Shown here one piece after another: positions 8,391 through 18,486 of a stretch of DNA of 64,000 nucleotides. Position 1 is the stretch's first letter; each line of letters opens with the position of its first letter. The notes under the pieces were generated by a model, which did no database searches, was not told the DNA's origin, and saw only the letters and a list, made by a program, of their open reading frames with translations. The stretch is from Pseudomonas versuta. Its GTDB lineage: Bacteria > Pseudomonadota > Gammaproteobacteria > Pseudomonadales > Pseudomonadaceae. A program made the position numbers and the translations under genes. The stretch lies in contig NZ_CP012676.1 of NCBI RefSeq assembly GCF_001294575.1, forward strand, positions 1,178,001 through 1,242,000, written 5' to 3'.

Positions 8391-10654
8391 ATTCAACGTC
8401 ATCAGCTTTCGGTAGTCTGCGCGAGCCGCGGCATGTATTGGCACGTTTGACCTGTGCCTTGCTGGCCCTTGGCATCGGCGCGGCGTCGGGTGAAACAGCA
8501 CCGGCCAGCCCTGCGCCCGGCGCCGACAGCTACACCGTGACCCTCAAGCAATTGGGCCGCAACTACCCGATGAGCCTGCGCGGCGTGGAGTCCACTGACA
8601 GCGTCAATTTCGATGTGCGCGCCGATTCGATCGTTACCGGTGCCCGGCTGAATGTGCAGTACACCTATTCGCCGGCGTTGCTGGCAGAGCTGTCGCAAAT
8701 CAACGTACTGGTCAACGATGAAGTGGCGGCGAGCCTGGCATTGCCCAAGGACAAGGCCGGGCAACTGCAACAGCAGGTGGTCGAGATACCGGCGCATCTG
8801 ATCACCGAATTCAACCGGTTGGGCCTGCAATTTATCGGGCACTACACCTTGAGTTGCGAAGACCCGATGCACTCCAGCCTCTGGGCCAAAATCAGTAATA
8901 CCACGCAGTTGGGGATCGACGTGTCGCCAGTGGTCTTGCCCAATGACCTGTCGATCATGCCGTTGCCGTTCTTTGATCGTCGTGATGCCCGTGTATTGAA
9001 CCTGCCGTTTGTATTCGCCGCGGCGCCCGACAATGCCACCCTGGAAGCTGCAGGTGCGCTGTCATCGTGGTTCGGCGCCCAGGCCAGCTATCGCGGTGCG
9101 CGATTCTCGTCGCATTTGAACCAGATCCCGGCCACCGGCAACGCGGTTGTACTGCTGAGCGGCCCTGATGCGTTGCAGGCAGGCGGTCTGAACCTGCCAG
9201 CCGCCAAGGGCCCGACCCTGACCGTGATGACCAACCCCAATGATGCCAACGGCAAGTTGCTGGTCATCAGCGGACGCGACAGTGCCGAGCTCAAGCGTGC
9301 TGCCAACGCTCTGGTGTTGGGTAGCCAGGCATTGTCGGGCAACAGTGTGGTGATCGATCGTCTTGATCTGGTGAAACCGCGCAAACCCTATGACGCGCCG
9401 AACTGGTTGCCCAGCGATCGCCCGGTCAAACTGGGGGAGTTGTTGCCGGCCAAGGATTTCAACGTCTCGGGTTTCAACCCGGGCGAAATCATTGTGCCGT
9501 TGAATCTGCCGCCGGACCTGTTCAGCTGGCGCGATAACGGTGCTCCGCTGAACCTCAGGTACCGCTACACACCGCAAGAGAAATCCAACAACTCATCGCT
9601 GATAATTTCCTTCAACGATGCCCTGATCCAGTCGCAAAACCTGCCTTCGCGGGACAAGCTCGACAGCGGTCTGCTCAGCGCCCTGCAAACAGGCGACAAC
9701 CTGAACCGCGAAACCGATGTGCTGCTGCCGCTCAATTCGGCGCCACCACAGTCGCGTCTGCGACTGCGCTACATGTTTGATTACCTCAAGCAGGGCGAGT
9801 GCAACGACATCATTATCGACAACATGCGCGGCGCCATCGACCCCGAGTCGACCCTCGACTTGAGCGGCTACGACCACTTCATCGCCATGCCGAACCTGGG
9901 CGTGTTCAAAGACACCGGTTTCCCGTTCACCCGCCTTGCCGATCTGTCGCAAACCGCTGTGGTACTGCCGGATAACGCGGGTGCAGCGGAACTGGATGCC
10001 TACCTGACCGTGCTCGGCCGCTTCGGTGAGTCCACGGGCTACCCGGCCACCGGCGTCGAAGTGATTCAGGCGGCGCAAGTCGCAAGCGTGGCGGACAAGG
10101 ACTTGCTGGTGCTGGCATCCGGCGCCAACCAGCCGTTGCTCAAGCAATGGGCCGACCGTTTGCCCGCTGCCGGTGCCGATGGCCAGCAAAGCTTTCAGCT
10201 CTCTGATCTGGCGCTGCGCGTGCGTGACTGGTTCAGCCCCGACCCTGAAGCCAATCAGCGCAAGACCAGGCTGGACATGGCGTTCTCGGGTGGGGCGAAC
10301 AGCACTTACCTGACCGGTTTCCAGTCACCGCTCAAAGACGGCCGCAGCGTGGTGTTGATTGCCAGTGGCCAGCCCCAGGGGCTGGCTGATGCGACCAATG
10401 CCCTGATCGGTGGCGATGATTACAGCCAGTCGGTCCAGGGCAGCCTGGTGGTGGTGCGCGGTAAAAACGTCGAAGCACTGGTGTCGGACCAGGATTACTA
10501 CGTCGGCAGCCTTGGCCCGGTTAAATACCTGCAGTGGCTGATGTCGCGTCATGTGCTGTGGGTGCTGTCGCTCACCGGTCTGGGTGTGGTGCTGCTTGGC
10601 GGTCTGGCCTACCTGGCGTTGCGCGCACGTGCCAACCAGCGCCTGGGTCGCTGA
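8387..10654 (+). CDS. wssC: WssC: cellulose synthase periplasmic subunit (BcsB)
   Basis: Periplasmic partner of WssB that guides the nascent glucan toward the outer membrane; its C-terminal anchor is required for synthase activity in BcsB proteins. The 755-residue product has a signal peptide (about residues 1-36, with CALLALGIGAASG), a long two-fold repeated carbohydrate-binding/flavodoxin-like body, and a final transmembrane helix (WVLSLTGLGVVLLGGLAYLA) followed by basic residues. The start at 8387 overlaps the wssB stop by four bases. An in-frame upstream start would read through wssB and is rejected. Confidence 0.95.
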   Translation: MNSTSSAFGSLREPRHVLARLTCALLALGIGAASGETAPASPAPGADSYTVTLKQLGRNYPMSLRGVESTDSVNFDVRADSIVTGARLNVQYTYSPALLAELSQINVLVNDEVAASLALPKDKAGQLQQQVVEIPAHLITEFNRLGLQFIGHYTLSCEDPMHSSLWAKISNTTQLGIDVSPVVLPNDLSIMPLPFFDRRDARVLNLPFVFAAAPDNATLEAAGALSSWFGAQASYRGARFSSHLNQIPATGNAVVLLSGPDALQAGGLNLPAAKGPTLTVMTNPNDANGKLLVISGRDSAELKRAANALVLGSQALSGNSVVIDRLDLVKPRKPYDAPNWLPSDRPVKLGELLPAKDFNVSGFNPGEIIVPLNLPPDLFSWRDNGAPLNLRYRYTPQEKSNNSSLIISFNDALIQSQNLPSRDKLDSGLLSALQTGDNLNRETDVLLPLNSAPPQSRLRLRYMFDYLKQGECNDIIIDNMRGAIDPESTLDLSGYDHFIAMPNLGVFKDTGFPFTRLADLSQTAVVLPDNAGAAELDAYLTVLGRFGESTGYPATGVEVIQAAQVASVADKDLLVLASGANQPLLKQWADRLPAAGADGQQSFQLSDLALRVRDWFSPDPEANQRKTRLDMAFSGGANSTYLTGFQSPLKDGRSVVLIASGQPQGLADATNALIGGDDYSQSVQGSLVVVRGKNVEALVSDQDYYVGSLGPVKYLQWLMSRHVLWVLSLTGLGVVLLGGLAYLALRARANQRLGR

Positions 10655-10657
10655 ACC

Positions 10658-11899
10658 GTGACCAGTCTTTTTGCAATCAGGCGTTGTGGTCCACCTGCGG
10701 CCCGTTGCCGCAGGGCGCTAGGGTGGCTGGCAAATGGTGTGGCGCTGCTGGGCCTGGCACCGGCCATGGCACAGGATATTGAGTGTAAAGGCGCCGCCTG
10801 GCCGCTTTGGGGCACTTATGCCTCGCGTTTTGTGCAGGCCGACGGCCGCGTCCTGGAGTCCAGCGTCGAGCCCGATCACAGCACCTCCGAAGGTCAGTCC
10901 TACGCCATGCTGTTCGCCGTCATCGGTAACGATCCCGAGCGTTTCGACAAGCTGTGGCAATGGACGTCTTCCAACCTGATGGCGGGCAACCCGGGTGAGC
11001 GCTTGCCGGGGTGGTTATGGGGGCGGGGCAAGGACGGTAAATGGCAACTGCAGGATGCCAACTCGGCATCCGACTCGGATCTGTGGATTGCTTACTCGCT
11101 ACTGGAAGCTGCACGCCTGTGGCAGCGCCCTGACTATCGCGAAGCTGCAGGGCTGATGCTCAAGAACATTGAAAGCACGCTGGTGGTGAACCTTCCGGGC
11201 CTCGGCAAAATGCTCGTGCCCGGGCCCGAGGGTTATGTGCTGCCCGATCACCTGTGGCGTCTGAACCCCAGCTATCTGCCGCTGCCATTGCTGCGTCGGC
11301 TGGCCATGGAAGAGCCCGCCGGGCCATGGACAGAAATCGCGCTGAACAGCGTCGAAATGGTCAAGGCCTACAGCCCCCAGGGCTATGTTGCCGACTGGGT
11401 CGGTTACCGCGCGACGGCCCCCCGGTCCGGTCTGTTTGTCGAGGACCCGGTCAAGGGCGGGCTGGGCAGCTATGACGCCATCCGGGTTTATCTGTGGGCC
11501 GGCATGACGCCCGCCACCGATCCGCTGGCCGCGCCGCTACTGGCGCGCCTGGATGGCATGTCGAGGAGTACCGCTTCCATTGGCGTTGCACCGGAAAAGG
11601 TTCAGGTCAACAGCGGGGCGTACGAAGGGCAAGGCCCGTTCGGTTTCTCTGCGGCGCTGATTCCGTACTTCCAGGCCAAGGCCCAGCCCTGGCTGGCGGA
11701 GTTGCAGCAACGTCGCGTCGAGCAGGCATTGAATACGCTGCTGGACAAAGACGCCGCTGCGCCGGGCGAACCTCAGTACTACAACCTGATGCTTAGTCTG
11801 TTCGGACTCGGCTGGGCAGAAAAACGCTATCAGTTTCGTGATGACGGAACACTCAAACTGTCTTGGGAGACGTCATGTACCCGCGCCGCCACTCGCTAG
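10658..11899 (+). CDS. wssD: WssD: periplasmic endo-1,4-beta-glucanase (BcsZ, GH8)
   Basis: Family 8 glycoside hydrolase that trims or edits cellulose in the periplasm. The 413 residues start at a GTG three bases after the wssC stop. A signal peptide ends near AMAQD (residue 39). STSEGQSYAM places the catalytic acid at Glu78, and GSYDAIRVYLW supplies the conserved catalytic aspartate region. The 3' end overlaps wssE by 25 bases. Loss of BcsZ changes, rather than abolishes, cellulose in other bacteria, so this is an accessory but conserved part of the machine. Confidence 0.95.
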   Translation: MTSLFAIRRCGPPAARCRRALGWLANGVALLGLAPAMAQDIECKGAAWPLWGTYASRFVQADGRVLESSVEPDHSTSEGQSYAMLFAVIGNDPERFDKLWQWTSSNLMAGNPGERLPGWLWGRGKDGKWQLQDANSASDSDLWIAYSLLEAARLWQRPDYREAAGLMLKNIESTLVVNLPGLGKMLVPGPEGYVLPDHLWRLNPSYLPLPLLRRLAMEEPAGPWTEIALNSVEMVKAYSPQGYVADWVGYRATAPRSGLFVEDPVKGGLGSYDAIRVYLWAGMTPATDPLAAPLLARLDGMSRSTASIGVAPEKVQVNSGAYEGQGPFGFSAALIPYFQAKAQPWLAELQQRRVEQALNTLLDKDAAAPGEPQYYNLMLSLFGLGWAEKRYQFRDDGTLKLSWETSCTRAATR

Positions 11900-14800
11900 T
11901 CATCGGTATGTTTACCGCCATTATCGGCACCGCTTGCCACGCAGCCACTAACGACGTGCAAGCGTTGCTGGTCGAGCAAGGGCAGTACTGGCAGAACCGC
12001 GCGGATGCGCAGCGTGCAGCCGAGGCCTGGGAAAAAGTCCTGCGCATGGACCCCAATCAGGTCGATGCCCTCTATGGCATGGGGCTGTCCAGTCTCAAAC
12101 AGAACAAGCCCGAGCAAGCCAGGCAGTACCTGGCGCGCTTGCTGGCGTTGTCCCCGCGACCATGGCGGGCGGCGCAACTGGAGCAGGACATTGCCCTCGC
12201 GCAGGCGTCGAACATCGCGCTGCTGGAAGAGGCCCGGCGTCTGGTCGACAGCGGCCAGCGTGATGAAGCCACCGCGGTGTTTGGCAAACTGTTCGCCGGG
12301 CGTACACCTTCAGGCCAGGTGGGGCGCGAGTATTACAACAATCTGGCGTTCAACCCTGCTGCCTGGCCCGAGGCCCGCAAAGGCCTGGAGCGTTTGCAGC
12401 GCGAGAACCCGAATGACCCGGTTCTGGCGCTGTTCCTGGCCAAGCAACTGGTGCGTCGCGAAGACACCCGCGCGCTAGGTATCCGTGACCTGGCCAAACT
12501 GTCGACCCGCGCCGACATTGGCGGAGACGCTGACGAGAGCTGGCGTCTGGCACTGGTCTGGACGGGGCCGCCCAATGCGGCACAGGTCCCGTTGTTCGAG
12601 GAGTTCCTCAAAGCTCATCCCGATGACCAGGAAATCCGCACGTTACTGGATAAAGGCAGGTCGCAATCGGCGACTACCGGGCGCCCGGTGGCCTGGCAGG
12701 CAGATCCACTGGTCGCCCGTGGCCTACAGGCTCTGGAAAAAAATGATCCGGCCGGTGCCGAGCAAGCCTTCGCCGCCCGCTTGAAAAACAAGGCTGACGA
12801 CCCGGACGCCCTCGGTGGTCTGGGGGTGGTGCGCCAGCAACAAAATCGCTTGTCTGAAGCTGAGCAATTACTCAACCGGGCCATCGCCAACGGAGGCGCA
12901 CGCTGGAAGCCGGCACTGGCTAACGTGCGCTATTGGGCGTTATTGCAACAGGCCCGCGATCAGGCTACGGCGCAACCGGCCAAGGCCCGGGAAAGCATTG
13001 CCCAGGCCATGCGCCTGAACCCCAAGGGTATCGAAGCGCACCTGACCCTGGCGGATATTCAGGCTCAGGCCGGTGAACTAGAGGCGGCCCAGGGCAGCTA
13101 TCGACAGGTGCTGGCTGTGCAGCCCGGCAACGCGCTGGCCGTGCAAGGTCTGGCCACTGTTCTGGCGCAATCGGGTCGCAACGATGAAGCCCTGCGTCTG
13201 CTCGACAGCCTCACGCCAGCCCAGCAGGCCGGTATGGGTGGCGCCCGGCTGCGTGCGCTGCGCTCTGCCCAGGCCGCCAAAATGGCCGAGCAACGTGGCG
13301 ATGTGCGCGCTGCGCAACAAGCCTTGATGCAGGCGGTCAAGGATGACCCGGACAATGTCTGGACCCGCTTTGACCTTGCCCGCTTGTACCTCAAGACGGG
13401 TGAGCCTGACCAGGCCCGTGACTTGATCGACCGTTACCTCAAGGACCATCCGCAGGACGTTGACGCGCTCTATACCAGTGCCTTGCTCTCGGTTGAAATG
13501 GAGCAGTGGGACGCTGCGCAGGCGGCCACAAGCCGCATTCCTGTCGGGCGCCGTACTGCAGCCATCAATGAGTTGGCCGACCAGATCACCCTCAATGCGC
13601 AACTGCGGCTCGCAACGGCCATCGCCAGGCGCGGTCAGCGTCAGGAAGCCCTGGCGCTGCTTGATCGCCTGCAACCGACGGCCAGTCGCAGCCCTGATGG
13701 CATGGCAGCCCTGGCTTCGGCATATGTCGACAGCGGTGATCCGCAGCGTGCGCAGGCAATGATGGAGGAGGCGCTTAACCGCACGCCGAACCCGTCCGCC
13801 GACCTGATGCTGCAATATGCAAACCTGCTGTTAAAGACCGGCAACGACACTCAGGTCGATTCGATTCTGCGTGACCTGAAAAACCGCCAGATGAGCGTCG
13901 CAACGCGTAAACGTTTTGACGATGTGCTGTACCGCTATCGCATCCGCCAGGCCGATCAGTTACGCGAAGGTGGCAACCTGGCAGCCGCTTACGACACTCT
14001 GGCCCCGGCTCTGGCATCGCGCCCGGGGGATGTTGAAGCGGTCTCGGCGCTCGCACGCATGTATGTCAGCAATGGCGACAACGCCAAGGCATTTGAACTG
14101 TACAAGCCATTGCTCAAGAGCCGGCCTAACGATCCTCTGATCCTGCTCAATGCGGCAGACGCGGCAGTTCTGGCCGGTGATAAAAGCTACGCCGACAAGG
14201 CGCTGCAGCAGTTCATGGCGCTGAAGAACTACGATCCGCAGTCGCTGACCGAAGCGGCGCGGATTTACCGCAGCATGGGCCAATCCGCCCAGGCTACGCA
14301 GCTGTTGCGCAAAGCCGTGGATATCGAGCAAACCGAGAGCCAGCGCAGCCTGATCGCCCGGGGCGGCAGTACCAGCGTTGCAGCCAACCCTTTTGCCGAC
14401 CGGGGCCAGCGTAATCAGCTCGGCCGGACCTCGATTGACGAGATCCCGCTGCCGGCCAAAACGCTGCTGCAGCCGGGGCCGGCCCTGGCCGCGGCCAACC
14501 CTTTTGCAGCGCCAGGCACGCTCAACGCAGGCGTGGAGCAAACCAGTTCCGCCCGGCATGCGCTGGATGATCTGCTTCAGGAGCGCAGCGGCTACGTGAC
14601 CCAGGGCGTGACCATTCGCAGTAACGACAGCGAATCGGGCCTGAGCCAAATGACTGACATCGAGACCCCGCTGGAGGTGAACATTCCGGTGGGCGAGAAC
14701 CGTCTCGCCATGCGGGTGACGCCGGTGTCGATCAACGCCGGGAGTGTCGGCAGCGATGCCGCCGAGCGCTTTGGTGGGGGTGGTCCATCGGCCGACGGCA

Positions 14801-15690
14801 TTGGCTCGCAACGCGACAAGGGTGTTGGTCTGGGCGTGGCCTACGCCCGCCCGGACGAAGGTCTCAAGGCCGATCTGGGCACCACGCCCATTGGCTTCCT
14901 GTACAGCACGGTTGCCGGGGGTGTGAGTGTGGATCGACCACTGCCCGGCAACCCCAACATGCGCTACGGGGTCAACCTGTCGCGACGAGCCGTCACGGAC
15001 AGCGTGACATCGTTTGCCGGTACCACCGACAAGCGCACCGACCAGTCATGGGGCGGTGTGACCGCCAACGGCGGGCGTGGACAATTGAGTTACGACGACC
15101 AGGTCGTCGGTGCTTATGGCTACGGCTCGTGGCACAAGCTGCTGGGGCATAACGTGGAGTCCAACAGCCGTGCCGAACTGGGCGGCGGTGTGTACTGGTA
15201 CTTGCAAAATGCCCTGGACAGCAAGCTGACCCTGGGGGTGAGTGCTACCGGCCTGAGCTTTGATAACAACCAGGACTTCTTCACCTACGGTCATGGCGGC
15301 TACTTCAGCCCGCAAAGTTACTTCGCCCTTGGCATACCGGTCTCCTGGTCGCAGCGCACCGAGCGCATTACCTATCAGCTCAAGGGCTCGGTCGGGGTAC
15401 AGCACTTCCAGCAGGATGCGGCGGACTACTTCCCCAATGACAAAGACTTGCAGGCCACCAGCGCCAAGCGCTACTCGGGCCAGAGCAAGACCGGGGTGGG
15501 TTACAGCCTGGCTGCAGCCGGTGAGTACAAATTCGGTTCGGCGTTCTTCCTGGGGGCCAATCTTGGCGTCGATAACGCCCAGGACTACCGGCAAATCACG
15601 GGGGCCATGTACCTGCGCTACATGTTCGAAGACATGAACGGCGCGATGGAACTGCCGGTCAGTCCTTATCGCTCCCCGTATTCCAACTGA
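11875..15690 (+). CDS. wssE: WssE: cellulose export TPR/outer-membrane porin (BcsC)
   Basis: Outer-membrane secretion channel. The 1271-residue protein has a signal peptide (to about residue 23, GTACHAA), some 800 residues of tetratricopeptide repeats that form the periplasmic superhelix, a linker with repeated NPFA motifs, and a C-terminal 16-stranded BcsC barrel of about 350 residues (GVGLGVAYARPDEGLKADLG onward). The ATG at 11875 has GGGAG six bases upstream; the TTG at 11863 is weaker. It lies inside the end of wssD, so the two are probably translationally coupled. No inactivating change is seen. Confidence 0.95.
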   Translation: MYPRRHSLVIGMFTAIIGTACHAATNDVQALLVEQGQYWQNRADAQRAAEAWEKVLRMDPNQVDALYGMGLSSLKQNKPEQARQYLARLLALSPRPWRAAQLEQDIALAQASNIALLEEARRLVDSGQRDEATAVFGKLFAGRTPSGQVGREYYNNLAFNPAAWPEARKGLERLQRENPNDPVLALFLAKQLVRREDTRALGIRDLAKLSTRADIGGDADESWRLALVWTGPPNAAQVPLFEEFLKAHPDDQEIRTLLDKGRSQSATTGRPVAWQADPLVARGLQALEKNDPAGAEQAFAARLKNKADDPDALGGLGVVRQQQNRLSEAEQLLNRAIANGGARWKPALANVRYWALLQQARDQATAQPAKARESIAQAMRLNPKGIEAHLTLADIQAQAGELEAAQGSYRQVLAVQPGNALAVQGLATVLAQSGRNDEALRLLDSLTPAQQAGMGGARLRALRSAQAAKMAEQRGDVRAAQQALMQAVKDDPDNVWTRFDLARLYLKTGEPDQARDLIDRYLKDHPQDVDALYTSALLSVEMEQWDAAQAATSRIPVGRRTAAINELADQITLNAQLRLATAIARRGQRQEALALLDRLQPTASRSPDGMAALASAYVDSGDPQRAQAMMEEALNRTPNPSADLMLQYANLLLKTGNDTQVDSILRDLKNRQMSVATRKRFDDVLYRYRIRQADQLREGGNLAAAYDTLAPALASRPGDVEAVSALARMYVSNGDNAKAFELYKPLLKSRPNDPLILLNAADAAVLAGDKSYADKALQQFMALKNYDPQSLTEAARIYRSMGQSAQATQLLRKAVDIEQTESQRSLIARGGSTSVAANPFADRGQRNQLGRTSIDEIPLPAKTLLQPGPALAAANPFAAPGTLNAGVEQTSSARHALDDLLQERSGYVTQGVTIRSNDSESGLSQMTDIETPLEVNIPVGENRLAMRVTPVSINAGSVGSDAAERFGGGGPSADGIGSQRDKGVGLGVAYARPDEGLKADLGTTPIGFLYSTVAGGVSVDRPLPGNPNMRYGVNLSRRAVTDSVTSFAGTTDKRTDQSWGGVTANGGRGQLSYDDQVVGAYGYGSWHKLLGHNVESNSRAELGGGVYWYLQNALDSKLTLGVSATGLSFDNNQDFFTYGHGGYFSPQSYFALGIPVSWSQRTERITYQLKGSVGVQHFQQDAADYFPNDKDLQATSAKRYSGQSKTGVGYSLAAAGEYKFGSAFFLGANLGVDNAQDYRQITGAMYLRYMFEDMNGAMELPVSPYRSPYSN

Positions 15691-15707
15691 CTTTCTGGAG
15701 ACTTTAA

Positions 15708-16376
15708 ATGCCTTCTTCCGTACTTGCCGGCATGACGCTTCTGGTTCTTGGCGAGAGTCATATGAGTCTGGCGGACCACTTGATGGAGCCGCTGCACGCC
15801 AACCTGACGCAGCAGGGGGCCATCGTCCATTCGATCGGTGCATGTGGCGCCAGCGCCGGGGACTGGTTGATCAGCAAAAAAGTCGACTGCGGCGCGGAGC
15901 AAAAGGCTGACGGGAAATTTGTCCTCAAGGGGCGTGACGCGACGACGACACCGATCAAGGACCTGATCGCTGCAGACAAACCGGATCTGGTGGTGCTGGT
16001 GATCGCCGACACCATGGGGTCCTACGACAAGCCGGTGTTCCCCAAGGCCTGGGCGTGGCAGAACATCACCGCCCTGGCCAAGGAAATCACCGCCAGCGGC
16101 GCTAAGTGCGCATGGGTGGGTCCGGCATGGGGCAAGGAGGGCGGCATGTACAAGAAAAATGAGGCGCGTACCAAATTGTTGTCTGCATTTCTGGCGACCA
16201 ACGTTGCACCGTGCACCTATATCGATTCGCTGACGTTTTCCAGCCCTGGCCAGTGGGTGACCACTGATGGCCAGCATTTCACCGTGGCCGGGTACAAATC
16301 CTGGGCCAATGCCATCGCCGGGGCGCTGGGCAACTTGCCGGCCGATGCGGTGAGCGCCAAGGGGGTGCACCAATGA
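15708..16376 (+). CDS. wssF: WssF: SGNH-type protein of cellulose acetylation
   Basis: A 222-residue SGNH/GDSL-fold protein: LGESHM near residue 15 provides the serine block, GACGASAGDW the glycine block, and DGQHFTVAGY near the C-terminus the Asp/His pair. WssF is grouped with WssGHI in adding acetyl groups to cellulose in P. fluorescens. No convincing signal peptide is visible (the hydrophobic VLAGMTLLVLG is the first beta strand), which raises the question of where it acts. TGGAG precedes the start and the stop overlaps wssG (ATGA). Confidence 0.85.
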   Translation: MPSSVLAGMTLLVLGESHMSLADHLMEPLHANLTQQGAIVHSIGACGASAGDWLISKKVDCGAEQKADGKFVLKGRDATTTPIKDLIAADKPDLVVLVIADTMGSYDKPVFPKAWAWQNITALAKEITASGAKCAWVGPAWGKEGGMYKKNEARTKLLSAFLATNVAPCTYIDSLTFSSPGQWVTTDGQHFTVAGYKSWANAIAGALGNLPADAVSAKGVHQ

Positions 16377-17044
16377 TTAGCCCCGGCAGAGGTCTGTGTG
16401 TCCTGGCTGCGCTGTTGTGCAGTGCCGGTGCCCGGGCGGGCGAGTTTGCCCTTTACCCCACAGGGCCCGCGCAAGACGCCGCGTTCATCCGCTTCGTCAA
16501 CGCCGGCCCGGCGCCACTGGATGTGATCGCCAAAGCCGGCCAGGCGCCGTTGCGCATCGATAAAGAGCAGCCGGTGTCGCCGATGTTTGCGCTGGACTCG
16601 GGCAAGCCGGTTACGGGTTCACTGGTCAGCAATGGCCAGACCCTGGCGCTGGAGATGAACGTCGGGCCCGGCGAGTTCGCGACAGTGGTTGTGGTGCCCG
16701 ACGGCGAGGGTATCCGTCAGGTTGCAGTGCGCGAAACTCCGGACGACTTCAACGGCCTCAAGGCTTCGCTGGCGTTCTTCAATGTCGATCCGTCCTGTAG
16801 TGACGCGACATTGCGTCTGCCCGGGCGTCCCGGTGATGTGTTCAAGGATGTGCCGGTCAACAGCATGCAACGGCGCCCGGTCAACCCGGTCAACCTGTCG
16901 CTGCAACTGCTGTGTGGGGACGCCGATGTCGGGACTCCGCTGGCGTTGGGCGAGCTGAAGGCGGGGGAGCGCTACAGCGTGCTGCTGGTGCCATCCGTCA
17001 GCGGTCCGCGTCTTTTGGGCGCTACGGACGCTGTGTTCCACTGA
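16373..17044 (+). CDS. wssG: WssG: AlgF-like periplasmic cellulose acetylation protein
   Basis: A 223-residue exported protein resembling alginate acetylation factor AlgF. A signal peptide ends at ARA-GE near residue 22; the rest is two beta-rich domains with no membrane helix. By analogy with AlgF it should help pass acetyl groups between the MBOAT protein WssH and the periplasmic transferase WssI. It starts inside the last codon of wssF, so translation is coupled. Confidence 0.88.
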   Translation: MISPGRGLCVLAALLCSAGARAGEFALYPTGPAQDAAFIRFVNAGPAPLDVIAKAGQAPLRIDKEQPVSPMFALDSGKPVTGSLVSNGQTLALEMNVGPGEFATVVVVPDGEGIRQVAVRETPDDFNGLKASLAFFNVDPSCSDATLRLPGRPGDVFKDVPVNSMQRRPVNPVNLSLQLLCGDADVGTPLALGELKAGERYSVLLVPSVSGPRLLGATDAVFH

Positions 17045-17062
17045 CCGGATTGTGTAGCCGCC

Positions 17063-18478
17063 ATGGTTTTCGCCTCACTTGAGTTTCTGACGCTGTTCCT
17101 GCCAGCTTTCCTGCTGATTTATGCCCTGGGCAAGCCGCAGTGGCGCAACGTCATTTTGCTGATCGGCAGCTGGCTGTTCTATGGCTGGCTGAGCCCGTTG
17201 TTCCTGAGCCTGCATATCGTGTTGACCATCGTCGCCTGGGGCGGTGGCTTGCTGGTGGATCGCGCGCGGGAAGGCTCGAAGGGCAGGGTGCGGCTGTTGG
17301 TTGCCCTGATCGTGTTCAACACGGCTGTGCTGTGCTGGTACAAGTACGCCAATATCGTCGCGGCAACCTGGATGGAGGTGATCACCTGGTACGGCGCTAT
17401 GCCGATGGATTGGCAACGTGTGGCGCTGCCGGCCGGCTTGTCGTTTATCGTGCTGCAGGCGATTTCGTACCTGGTGGATGTGCATCGTCACACGGTGCCG
17501 GTTGAGCGCAGCTTCATAAACTTCGCCACGTATATTTCGATGTTCGGGCACTCGATTGCCGGGCCGATCATTCGTTATGACTGGGTGCGTCGCGAGCTGA
17601 GCAAGCGCTACTTCGACTGGCAGAATTTTTCCCTGGGTGCGCGCCGTTTCATGATAGGCATGTGCATGAAAGTGCTGGTGGCCGACACCCTGTCGCCGCT
17701 GGTGGAGGTGGCTTTTCATCTGGACAGTCCGTCCTTTGCCGATGCCTGGATCGGTTGCCTGGCTTACTCGCTGCAACTGTTTTTCGATTTTGCCGGTTAC
17801 AGCGCCATGGCGATCGGTCTGGGGTTAATGCTGGGCTTTCACTTTCCGGAAAACTTCAACCAGCCGTATCTGGCCAGCAGCATTCAGGATTTTTGGCGGC
17901 GCTGGCATTTGTCGTTGTCCAGCTGGCTGCGCGACTACCTGTACATCGCTCTGGGCGGTAACCGTCACGGTGCCTGGAAGACCTACCGCAACCTGTTCCT
18001 GACCATGGCTATCGCCGGTCTGTGGCATGGCGGTGACAGCTGGAATTATCTGCTGTGGGGGGCGGCCCATGGCATTGCATTGTGCATTGACCGGCTGTGG
18101 TCGCGTTCGAGCCTGCCGAGCATCCCCCTGCTGCTGTCCCACAGCCTGACCCTGCTGTTTGTGTTTCTGGCCTGGACCCTGTTCCGGGCGCCGGACTTCC
18201 ACAGCGCGCTGAACATGTATGCCGGCCAGTTCGGTTTTCACGATTTTGCCCTGGGTGACGGGCTGGCGGTGACCCTGCGTTCGGCCCACGGCCTGGCCGC
18301 TTTGCTGGGGGTCGGATGCATTCTTGCGCCGCTGCTCAAAAGTCGTTATGAGCAGCGGTTCGCTGGGCGTATCTGGTTTGCTCCGTTAGCGGCCCTATGG
18401 CCAGTGGCGGGTTTCCTGCTCTCGTTCGCATTAATCGCGAGCCGGGAAGCGGTGCCTTTCCTGTACTTCCAGTTCTGA
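17063..18478 (+). CDS. wssH: WssH: MBOAT membrane O-acyltransferase (AlgI-like)
   Basis: Inner-membrane acyltransferase that moves acetyl groups from a cytoplasmic donor across the membrane for cellulose O-acetylation. The 471 residues are strongly hydrophobic with about ten or more membrane helices. The MBOAT signature is clear: FWRRWHLSLSSWLRDY, then LWHGGDSWNYLLWG with the catalytic histidine, and AAHG just after. The start at 17063 follows wssG by 18 bases. Homologous to AlgI of alginate and to DltB; the cellulose context decides the assignment. Confidence 0.93.
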   Translation: MVFASLEFLTLFLPAFLLIYALGKPQWRNVILLIGSWLFYGWLSPLFLSLHIVLTIVAWGGGLLVDRAREGSKGRVRLLVALIVFNTAVLCWYKYANIVAATWMEVITWYGAMPMDWQRVALPAGLSFIVLQAISYLVDVHRHTVPVERSFINFATYISMFGHSIAGPIIRYDWVRRELSKRYFDWQNFSLGARRFMIGMCMKVLVADTLSPLVEVAFHLDSPSFADAWIGCLAYSLQLFFDFAGYSAMAIGLGLMLGFHFPENFNQPYLASSIQDFWRRWHLSLSSWLRDYLYIALGGNRHGAWKTYRNLFLTMAIAGLWHGGDSWNYLLWGAAHGIALCIDRLWSRSSLPSIPLLLSHSLTLLFVFLAWTLFRAPDFHSALNMYAGQFGFHDFALGDGLAVTLRSAHGLAALLGVGCILAPLLKSRYEQRFAGRIWFAPLAALWPVAGFLLSFALIASREAVPFLYFQF

Positions 18479-18486
18479 GGGGCCCC